Shown: piece by piece, positions 1 through 6,960 of the stretch
Layout of the letters: each line of letters opens with the position of its first letter
Position numbering within the stretch: position 1 is the stretch's first letter
Source: Bacteroidaceae bacterium
GTDB lineage: Bacteria; Bacteroidota; Bacteroidia; Bacteroidales; Bacteroidaceae
Direction of reading: 5' to 3'
Length of the DNA: 64,000 nt
NCBI GenBank assembly: GCA_017471185.1
Contig: JAFUVZ010000046.1
Coordinates: 28,758 to 92,757 of the forward strand
Notes under the pieces: generated by a model
What the model was told of the DNA's origin: nothing
The model's database searches: none
Seen by the model: only the letters and a program-made list of their open reading frames with translations
Made by a program: the position numbers and the translations under genes

Positions 1-942
1 ATGAGGTGCATGGTCAGTAGCCACCGTATCTATCCTGTTGGTCTGCAAAGCCTTCTGCAGAGCCTCCTGGTCAGCTTGGGTCTTGACAGACGGATTGCAT
101 TTCACCCTTGCTCCTAAGCTCTGATAATCAGAATCATTGAACATCAAATGAGAGACACACACCTCTCCTGTGATGCGTTTCTGATTGATTAGCTCATCAG
201 TCAGCAAAGCCAACTCCCTGGCCGTTGAGATATGAGCGATATGCAGTCGTGCTCCAGCCTCCTGGGCTAATTCTACAGCTAAGCGTGATGATTGCCAGCA
301 TGCCTCTTCAGAGCGGATAACTGGATGCAGCTCAATGGGCGCATCTCCATCGGTTCCTTTATATTTAGCCGTATTCTCGCTGATGATATGCTGGTCTTCG
401 CAATGTGCCATAATCAGCATATCTGTGCCTCCGAAGATATGACGCAGACTTTCCTTTCTGTCAACCAGCATATTGCCCGTACTCGACCCCATAAACAGTT
501 TGATGCCAGGCACTAATCTCTTGTCTAACTTGTCAAACAAATCGTAGTTGGAGTTCGTGGCTCCAAAATAGCAGCTGTAGTTCACTAAGCTGTGCTGGGC
601 GAAGTTCTCCATCTTTGCCTCCCAAGCCTCCAAAGTTGTGGTCTGCGGATTGGTGTTCGGCATATCCATCACAGAAGTAACGCCACCGGCCACAGCCGCC
701 CTGCTTTCAGATGTGATGTCAGCCTTATGCGTCATCCCAGGGTCACGGAAATGCACATGCTCGTCAATCACACCTGGCAACAGGTAGCAACCTTCACCGT
801 TGATAATCAAATCATAATCCTCGCCGGAATCCACCTGCCCGTCAACGATGGCTGTTATTCTTTCCCCTTCAATGATGACAGCTCCCTTGAATTGTCTGCC
901 CTCATTGACTATCGTCACATGATGTATAAGTGTCCTTTGCAT
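1..942 (-). CDS. pyrC: Dihydroorotase, class I, 3' part missing at window edge
   Basis: Predicted zinc amidohydrolase that closes carbamoyl-aspartate to dihydroorotate in pyrimidine synthesis. Reading the minus strand from the ATG at 942 gives 314 codons without a stop, running off the left edge. The metal motif DEHVHFRDPG lies at residues 60-69 (HxH at 62 and 64), followed by GGVTSVMDMPNT and, at the edge, VATDHAPH with the catalytic Asp. These are typical of the class I DHOase/AllB group. Only the C-terminal part, roughly 130 residues, should be missing. An allantoinase or hydantoinase is the main alternative, but FRDPG and the DHAPH context fit DHOase better. Confidence 0.9.
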   Translation of the reverse strand, partial: MQRTLIHHVTIVNEGRQFKGAVIIEGERITAIVDGQVDSGEDYDLIINGEGCYLLPGVIDEHVHFRDPGMTHKADITSESRAAVAGGVTSVMDMPNTNPQTTTLEAWEAKMENFAQHSLVNYSCYFGATNSNYDLFDKLDKRLVPGIKLFMGSSTGNMLVDRKESLRHIFGGTDMLIMAHCEDQHIISENTAKYKGTDGDAPIELHPVIRSEEACWQSSRLAVELAQEAGARLHIAHISTARELALLTDELINQKRITGEVCVSHLMFNDSDYQSLGARVKCNPSVKTQADQEALQKALQTNRIDTVATDHAPH

Positions 943-962
943 AAAATCTATACTATATCGTT

Positions 963-1077
963 GTCAAAGATACGATTAAACGAGCGAAAAGCCAAATATA
1001 TTTGAGCTTTTCCGAGTGTGAGTATCTTCGACGAAGTCAAAGATACGATTAAATGAGCGAAAAGCCAAATATATTTC
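963..1077. repeat. Interspersed GAGCGAAAAGCC repeat, one full and one partial copy
   Basis: Two tandem copies of CAAAGATACGATTAA followed by nGAGCGAAAAGCCAAAT occur at 963-1030 and 1038-1077. In the first copy GAGCGAAAAGC is followed by GAGCTTTTCCGAGTG, so it can fold on itself. Related copies lie at about 24570-24612, 42049-42105 and 58505-58585. All are intergenic, close to gene starts or ends. This is a dispersed element of the genome; no protein is encoded. Confidence 0.75.
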
Positions 1078-1113
1078 TCATAAAATAATCCTGCTTTTCC
1101 ATTGATGATGAAT

Positions 1114-1690
1114 GAGCTACGTTCTCTAAGGCAACGAGAACCATTCTTGCTCCGATTGAGCTACGTTCTCATATTTAGATTCTCACGAGAATTTCATGGT
1201 TTAGTTCTACTAAAAGGCCCTTTTACTTTAGGTAATCGAGGCATCAGCTTCAAGTAATTCATCAGGTGCCGTCAGAAGCCCCATCAACCTCCCTTATGAC
1301 TATCGTTAAAATGTCTCGACCCATATTATCAATAAGATTACAAGCCGTCAACCGAAATCGTTAATATCCGATGAACCATGAGTCAATCCATTTCTTGCTG
1401 ATGGTCGTATAGCACTTAATCATCAGTCGCTAAGTTTCCGACAAACAGCCGCTTAGCTTCCAACCGATAGTCGCTCCTCTCCCGACTATCAGTCGCTCGT
1501 TTCCCGACTGATAGTCAATGGGTGCCCGACTGTCAGGACATTTGCTTTGGATTGTTAGTCCCCTCGTTGCGGACTGAGAGTCCCCGCATTGCGGACTGAC
1601 AATCCCCTCATGAGGGACTGAGAGTCCCCAAGCGTCTGACATGCCGGGGACTCTAACTATACTGAATGCCAGACTGTTAGCTCAACGGGA
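1114..1690. repeat. 22-bp-period array of short palindromes (about 26 units)
   Basis: Short dyads follow each other with centres 22 bp apart across about 575 bp. Examples are GAGCTACGTTCTC at 1114 and again at 1158, TTCTCACGAGAA at 1180, TTAGTTCTACTAA at 1201, CGACTATCAGTCG near 1485, and GGACTGAGAGTCC at several positions near 1580-1630. The spacers are 7-10 bp. The dyad sequence drifts along the array while the 22-bp phase is kept, and the middle units are degenerate. No credible gene is seen here. Confidence 0.85.
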
Positions 1691-1780
1691 CAAAGACCTT
1701 GGCTTTAGTACAGAAATAAGTGTGATTTGAGTACTCAAAAACCTGCTTTTTGAGACTTTTTTTTGAGAATATTGCCAATA

Positions 1781-1866
1781 TAATTCCGCTATTCCGCCAA
1801 AAATTCCGCTATGATACAACATGAAGAACATGAATTATTTAAGTTTAGCGGAATAGCGGAATTATA
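1781..1866. repeat. TTCCGCTATTCCGC inverted-repeat unit, copy A
   Basis: The left arm ATAATTCCGCTATTCCGC pairs with the right arm GCGGAATAGCGGAATTAT across a loop of about 50 bp that holds a further TTCCGC. Two more copies flank the array at 46.9-47.1 kb. This copy sits about 90 bp to the right of the 22-bp array, the same arrangement as copy C at 47.2 kb. It ends about 40 bp before the MNT gene. Confidence 0.85.
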
Positions 1867-1907
1867 TGTGAGAATGTTGTTCGTTTTTTTGAAGTAGCTA
1901 CATAGAA

Positions 1908-2198
1908 ATGCTGTCTCTTGAAAAACTCCTTAAATACTTCAAGACACAACCTGTCGTGAAGGCATGGCTTTTTGGCTCCTATGCAAGAGGTGAGGAGACG
2001 TCACATAGTGATGTGGACATCTTGGTGAGATATGATGAGAAAGCCCGTATATCTTTGTTTACTATCTCTCACATGATGGGAGCTTTAGAAAAGGTTACAG
2101 GCAAACAAGTTGACTTGGTTGAAGAAGGTTGTTTGCTCCTGTTTGCTGCTGAAACGGCAGACCGCGATAAGATTCTTATTTATGAGAGAGACAATTAG
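1908..2198 (+). CDS. Minimal nucleotidyltransferase (MNT) of MNT/HEPN type
   Basis: A 96-aa protein with the nucleotidyltransferase signature GSYARGEETSHSDVDILV at residues 23-40 (GS..RG..nnSDxD) and a following Asp in KQVDLVEE. MNT proteins of this size are normally encoded just before a HEPN ribonuclease. In characterised systems they AMPylate the HEPN toxin and so neutralise it. Here the reading frame is intact, but the partner is reduced to a stub that overlaps the 3' end. The gene may therefore be an orphan antitoxin. The family call is firm; activity is inference. Confidence 0.85.
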   Translation: MLSLEKLLKYFKTQPVVKAWLFGSYARGEETSHSDVDILVRYDEKARISLFTISHMMGALEKVTGKQVDLVEEGCLLLFAAETADRDKILIYERDN

Positions 2199-2295
2199 GG
2201 ATATAGAGAATTCTACTTGTATGGGTCTCATTCTTTCTTATTTTACTAATAAAAAACAGCACCCATACAGATTTATGAAGTATGGGTGCTTATGA
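2182..2295 (+). pseudogene. 5' stub of the HEPN partner
   Basis: An ATG at 2182 overlaps the end of the MNT gene by 17 bp in another frame, the usual layout of MNT/HEPN pairs. The product begins MRETIRDIEN, which matches the typical start of the HEPN partner (MRE-P-RD-). It then loses all resemblance and stops after 37 residues within a hairpin. The catalytic R-x4-6-H motif of HEPN RNases is absent. I read this as a 3' deletion of the toxin gene. Confidence 0.6.
2250..2290 (-). terminator. Intrinsic terminator of the BspA-like gene
   Basis: A perfect 11-bp stem AGCACCCATAC/GTATGGGTGCT (2258-2268 and 2280-2290) with an 11-nt loop. On the minus strand it is followed by a T-rich run (GTTTTTTATT), so it fits termination of the gene that ends at 2330. 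Confidence 0.8.
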
Positions 2296-2329
2296 AATAG
2301 AAGTATGATTAGTTGTAAGGAGTATGCCA

Positions 2330-5300
2330 TTATTTACCAGTAAATAACCCTGGATTGTCTTTACCGCCATCTATATGGGCAGCACTACCATCTATAGGGC
2401 AAATATAATACAAAGGTTCTCCGTTCTCATCATAACCATATATATTATTCCCGATACCTGTACCTTCCCCACCTTTAAGCATAATACACGCATTAAACAT
2501 ATAATTAGAATTATCTGCAATTCTCCAATTACCTGCAAATATGGTTGTCAGAGATGTACACAGATGGAACATGTAACTCATATCCGTGACATTCGAAGTG
2601 TTCCAGCCACTCAAGTCGAGGCTCGTCAATGAGGATTGCAATGGACGTTCAAAGTAAAACATTTGCTTCATATTGGTCACATTGGATGTGTCAAAATTAC
2701 TCAGGTCAAGGCTTGTCAGGGAAGAACAACCATAGAACATGTAACTCATATCCGTGACATTCGAAGTGTTGAAACTACTCAAGTTATGGTTTGTCAGGGA
2801 GCGACAATTACCGAACATATGAGACATATCCGTCACATTCGAAGTATTCCAACCTCTCAAGTCAAGGCTTGTCAGAGAGGAACAACCCATGAACATCCAA
2901 TCCATGTCCATCACATTCGAGGTGTCCCATCCTCTCAAATCAAGGCTTGTCAGGGAAGAACAAACATAGAACATACCACCCATACTCTTCACACTCGAGG
3001 TATCCAGACCACTTAAGTCAAGGCTTGTCAGTGAGGAACACCTAAAGAACATATAACTCATATTCGTCACATTCGAGGTGTTACAGCCACTCAGGTCAAG
3101 GCTTGTAAGGGAAGAACAACCATTGAACATATAAGACATATCCGTCACATTCGAGGTGTTCCAGCCACTCAGGTCAAGGCTTGTCAGGGAAGAACAACCA
3201 TAGAACATATAAGCCATGTCCGTTACATTTGAGGTGTTCCAACCACTCACGTCAAGACTTGTCAGGGAAGAACAAACATAGAACATACAACCCATATCCT
3301 TCACACTCGAGGTATCCAGACCACTCAGGTCAAGACTTGTCAGGGATGAACATTCTCTGAACATCCCACTCATATTCGTCACATTCGATGTGTTGAATCC
3401 ACTCAGGTCAAGGCTTGTCAGGGAAGAACAACCATTGAACATGCAACTCATATTCGTCACATTCGATGTGTTGAATCCGCTCAGCTCAAGACTCGTCAGG
3501 GATGAACAATTGTAAAACATAGCATACATATTCGTCACATTCGAGGCGTTGAATTCACTCACGTCAAGGCTTTGCAGGGAGGTACAACCCATGAACATCC
3601 ACCCCATATCCGTAACATTCGAGGTGTCGAAACTACTCAGGTCAAGGCTCATTAGGGAGGAACAACCATAGAACATACAACTCATATTCTCCACCATAGT
3701 GGTATTTAAGTTTTCTATGCCTATTATGGATTTTAATTCAGACAAACCATAAAAGAAGGATGACGTATCATTTAGTTTATAGTTAGCAAAAGAAGCATCA
3801 AAAACTACTATCTTTACATTACTGTTGTTTAGCCATCCCTTTTCAGAGAGGTTATTATAAACGATACCTGCCCTCTGATCAATTTTATTGTCATTGTAAA
3901 AAGTGAGAGTGTCATTCTTTACCACTGCGTAAGCGATAAAGTCATAATCCATTTTTACAGTATCTTGCATAATAATGTTACCGTCTGAATTGTATAACGT
4001 TGCATACAATTCATCATCATCCTCTGCAGGAGCCCAATCCATAGAGACTTTCCCATCGATGGCTATGCCATATTTTGAGGAGACGAAGCTTCCTTTTTTC
4101 GTTTCAAACTTCAAAAGTTGAGGTAGGGGTGTAAATATGCTTTTTTTCAAAACAGGAATGGAGTCATACACACTAAAAGTCAGGGTGTTTTTCTCGCCAA
4201 GCTTAATTTTTGTCCCTGTCAGGTATTTGAGGTCAGAAGGAGTCTTGTACAGATGGAATTCAGCTGTATTCTTATCCTTGGAAGAAAACACTTGCCCCTC
4301 CTTGTATATATTCAAATCAATGCCGCCAGCCACGTCAAGACCTCCGTACAGGTCAAACGACCATGCACAATAGTCATTGTCAGAACTGAGCAACTCCTCC
4401 TTGAAACCACCTTTCAACTCCGAGCGAAGATAGGGCTTGAAGTCAACATTCGCAGCAGAGAGACGGTTCACTAAGATGTTTATACGCGGGAAAACATGCA
4501 TCTTCCAATCCAACTCGCCCTTACCCTCTATAGTGGGGTAGATGACATTGAAATCGCTCTCAAACTCAGCCCCAAGGCTGACACCTTGCCCCTCGTCCCA
4601 CTCTATATAAGTGGAACCTGTGGATTCATCAGTGAAACCCGCATAGAAACTTCCATCATATTGATAAGAGATATCAGCATCCATATACAAATCGCCACTG
4701 CACTCTACATAAACGGGAATCACGTCAGCTACGATAAACAAACGGCGTATGGGCTTAAACACATTCTCCTTGATTATAACAGGCACACCCTCGAAATCAT
4801 ATTTCCCAAACACATCCCAACGTAATTTCTGCTCTGTGCTGAGATTTCCTGTCAGTTCTGCTTTCACACCGCCTGGTTTGCTGGTGAATCTCTGATACTT
4901 ATTATCTTTTCCTCCAAACGAGAGTGTCAACGCCAGATTCAAGTCAGCACTCACCCTTGCTTCTGCCAGATAAACCTTATGGTGCTCCCCTTGATGAAGA
5001 ATTGTGCCGGAGTCGTCATAGGAGAAACTCCATAATTCTTTTTCTGCTGTTGCTGACAATGCACGAGTCTGTGCCTCATCCAACTCGATGATATTTCCCC
5101 GCTCATCCTGATAGACGGTCTTGACGGGATAGAATACACGATTCCCACTTGATGTCATAGAGCGTGTAGCCGCATCCTCACCTGAACTCAATGTAAAGCT
5201 TGTATTGGCAAAGATGTTATTCAGATAACCTGGAGTGGTAGCTATGGAAACTGTGCTTGCATTACTGGTTATGTTTTCCACTATAACTATATCCACATTG

Positions 5301-6319
5301 CCATCATGCATGATGGTTAATACTGACCCCTTTTGGATATTCTGTGCCTCATTGTTCATACTGAAGGTGTAGTTACCGCTTTCTGAATTAGCACTGATTA
5401 ACTGGGTTTTATTCCAGTTGATTGAAACGTATGCCGGGTTAATCTCAATGTCCTCAAATAGTTCCTGAAGTCTTTCATCCACATCCATTCCCCTAAAGCT
5501 ATGGATAAGATTGCGGACAATGTCAATCTGATTCAATGTACTCTTTTCCACTTTGAATGATTCGCCAGTTACAACATCTTCCCCTTCAATAGTTAGGGTA
5601 AAGCCCTCCGTAAAGCTGATGACAGGCACTTGGAAATAGAAACAAGTGGCTTCTTCCTCCTGCAAGGTAACATCTGTCTGCATAGTGATGCTTGTGCTGC
5701 CTCCGTCATTGAGCTGAATAAAGGGATTGTCTGCTGCCAAATCCACTTTACCTTCGCCAGCAAGTACCTCACCGTTGTTTCCCGTCAATGTAAGTTTTGA
5801 AATATGCTTGGTTCCTGTCAATGAGAATTTCAGGATACCTACAGTCTGTTTGAATAGCAATTGGCTGTTCTCACTTTTTGCAACCATGTATGTTTCCCCG
5901 GCAAAACCTTTCGGGTTGTGTACAATTGATGAACTTAAAACGACATCCGCCATCTTGGTTTCCCAGTCAATGGAAGTGTTGCCCGAGGGAGAGTAAATGG
6001 CGTAAATGTCTTTACTGTAACTGATGGGCGAGCCTGTGAATATGCCGTTTTGTCGGTGGGTGAACTTCACTGCATCATTTTGCTTGTCGCTGACCACATG
6101 GATTACATCCCCCTCATCCCATATGATTTGCGTTTCTGTGTCAAAATGAGAGCGGGTAACGGGACTCTCCTCGACAATGGCTTTGAAAGAGCTGATGGTT
6201 TTCCCTTCCGAACCTTCTATAGAATAATCATCGCTTGTACAACCAAAAACAAGCAGTATTGACAACAAGGTAAAAAGTCCCTTCATTATTTTCAATGAAA
6301 ACAGCTTCTGGGTTCTCAT
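2330..6319 (-). CDS. BspA/DUF285-repeat surface lipoprotein with fimbrillin-like N-terminus
   Basis: A 1329-aa lipoprotein with a lipobox (LLVFGC) near residue 27. Translation could also start at the internal MKGLF (residue 13). Residues of about 40-270 resemble Mfa/fimbrillin-like domains of Bacteroidales (FKAIVEES-VTRSHF, W-EGD-I, IYAIYSP). The middle, of about 500 residues, is unassigned beta-rich sequence. The C-terminal third holds about 15 DUF285 units of 24 residues, with the pattern LDLSGxNTSNVTDMSYMFYGCSSLTS, followed by a capping segment. DUF285/BspA proteins are surface adhesins or glycan/host-contact proteins. The gene stands alone, with its own terminator and a long palindrome in its leader. 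Confidence 0.85.
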   Translation of the reverse strand: MRTQKLFSLKIMKGLFTLLSILLVFGCTSDDYSIEGSEGKTISSFKAIVEESPVTRSHFDTETQIIWDEGDVIHVVSDKQNDAVKFTHRQNGIFTGSPISYSKDIYAIYSPSGNTSIDWETKMADVVLSSSIVHNPKGFAGETYMVAKSENSQLLFKQTVGILKFSLTGTKHISKLTLTGNNGEVLAGEGKVDLAADNPFIQLNDGGSTSITMQTDVTLQEEEATCFYFQVPVISFTEGFTLTIEGEDVVTGESFKVEKSTLNQIDIVRNLIHSFRGMDVDERLQELFEDIEINPAYVSINWNKTQLISANSESGNYTFSMNNEAQNIQKGSVLTIMHDGNVDIVIVENITSNASTVSIATTPGYLNNIFANTSFTLSSGEDAATRSMTSSGNRVFYPVKTVYQDERGNIIELDEAQTRALSATAEKELWSFSYDDSGTILHQGEHHKVYLAEARVSADLNLALTLSFGGKDNKYQRFTSKPGGVKAELTGNLSTEQKLRWDVFGKYDFEGVPVIIKENVFKPIRRLFIVADVIPVYVECSGDLYMDADISYQYDGSFYAGFTDESTGSTYIEWDEGQGVSLGAEFESDFNVIYPTIEGKGELDWKMHVFPRINILVNRLSAANVDFKPYLRSELKGGFKEELLSSDNDYCAWSFDLYGGLDVAGGIDLNIYKEGQVFSSKDKNTAEFHLYKTPSDLKYLTGTKIKLGEKNTLTFSVYDSIPVLKKSIFTPLPQLLKFETKKGSFVSSKYGIAIDGKVSMDWAPAEDDDELYATLYNSDGNIIMQDTVKMDYDFIAYAVVKNDTLTFYNDNKIDQRAGIVYNNLSEKGWLNNSNVKIVVFDASFANYKLNDTSSFFYGLSELKSIIGIENLNTTMVENMSCMFYGCSSLMSLDLSSFDTSNVTDMGWMFMGCTSLQSLDVSEFNASNVTNMYAMFYNCSSLTSLELSGFNTSNVTNMSCMFNGCSSLTSLDLSGFNTSNVTNMSGMFRECSSLTSLDLSGLDTSSVKDMGCMFYVCSSLTSLDVSGWNTSNVTDMAYMFYGCSSLTSLDLSGWNTSNVTDMSYMFNGCSSLTSLDLSGCNTSNVTNMSYMFFRCSSLTSLDLSGLDTSSVKSMGGMFYVCSSLTSLDLRGWDTSNVMDMDWMFMGCSSLTSLDLRGWNTSNVTDMSHMFGNCRSLTNHNLSSFNTSNVTDMSYMFYGCSSLTSLDLSNFDTSNVTNMKQMFYFERPLQSSLTSLDLSGWNTSNVTDMSYMFHLCTSLTTIFAGNWRIADNSNYMFNACIMLKGGEGTGIGNNIYGYDENGEPLYYICPIDGSAAHIDGGKDNPGLFTGK
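2555..3695. repeat. Coding tandem repeat, 72-bp unit (DUF285)
   Basis: About 15 units of 72 bp encode the 24-aa DUF285 repeats. Neighbouring units share long exact stretches such as CTCAGGTCAAGGCTTGTCAG. Units 5-6 and 9-10 share the rare variant LDTSSVK-MG-MFYVC, four units (288 bp) apart. One unit near 2650 has lost the usual MF-GC ending and reads MFYFERPLQS. Confidence 0.85.
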
Positions 6320-6370
6320 AGGTATTATAAATTAAGGTGTTGTCCCCAATGCCTAAAGACTATCTATAGA

Positions 6371-6541
6371 TGAAGAAGCGTGGCACTGTACACCACACTT
6401 AGTCCGATGGTCCTGAGAAAACCTTGTTGCACGAGTGATGTCATAACAGCCCACGCTAAAGCGTGAAACTATTATACTTTTCTTGTGCAACGTTGAAAAT
6501 TTCTCAGGTTTTCGGACACAAGATAAGCATAACGCTTCTTA
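6371..6541. repeat. Long symmetric palindrome in the leader of the surface-protein gene
   Basis: Four nested arms pair around one centre near 6458: AAGAAGCGT/ACGCTTCTT, CCTGAGAAA/TTTCTCAGG, TTGCACGAG/CTTGTGCAA, and the central CACGCTAAAGCGTG. It lies 52-222 bp upstream of the ATG at 6319, on the transcribed side. It could be a MITE or a structured 5' leader. No ORF is seen in it. Confidence 0.75.
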
Positions 6542-6653
6542 TAATAATCCACAATGTCTTGAAGAGTGCTTACTCTTCATTTGCAAAGATATAGGAAGTT
6601 GAGCAAAAAACAAAATGATTATATACTTTTTCCCTAATTTTGGCTTCATTATT

Positions 6654-6826
6654 TAGGGATTGTCGATTAATTCCAAAAATTTGATATTGATTGACGAGGG
6701 TATGCCTACCTAGGTTGCCCTCGTCTGCTATTTTTCGTGGTTTTGCCGTTATTTGACTCGTTTTTGTATCGTCAGGACATAGTTATCCCTTGTATGAGGT
6801 ATTAATGTCTGACGGATATGTGGTTA
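6654..6826. repeat. 173-bp repeat, copy 1
   Basis: This block is the same as 12382-12554 apart from three substitutions, and is in the same orientation. It contains a stem GACGAGGG/CCCTCGTC followed by CTGCTATTTTT, and a second stem GTCAGGACAT/ATGTCTGAC. One of the three differences is a G-C to G-U-type change inside the first stem. It abuts a transposase remnant. The two copies bracket the 5.5-kb glycan cassette. Confidence 0.9.
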
Positions 6827-6960
6827 GGCAGCCTGGCTGAGTTCCGATTTCGCAATTCTCCTTGCCTCTTACGATTGGACGCACGTATGGCTTGTTGACG
6901 CTTACGATACGATCTGGGATGCTTTCCTTGGCATTGCCACTCTAATCGTTAGGTTTGTAT
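6827..6960 (-). mobile_element. Transposase remnant (IS1182/IS5-like DDE)
   Basis: Minus-strand translation in a frame other than the overlapping GH127 ORF gives SIPDRIVSVNKPYVRPIVRG followed by KENCEIG. This matches the conserved RIVS--QP-VRPIVRGK-- block upstream of the second catalytic region in IS1182/IS5-type transposases. Nothing recognisable follows on either side, so only about 40 codons survive. It covers the very end of the GH127 gene. Confidence 0.6.

Noticed and set aside
1430-1642. 70-codon minus-strand ORF
   Set aside because: It lies wholly within the 22-bp palindrome array and its product is repetitive; no start signal.
1114-1690. CRISPR array
   Set aside because: Regular spacing suggests it, but spacers are only 7-10 bp, the 'repeat' itself changes from unit to unit, and no cas gene is in the window.
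2375-3016. Plus-strand ORFs antisense to the DUF285 repeats
   Set aside because: Shadows of the 72-bp coding repeat: repetitive products with no signals of their own.
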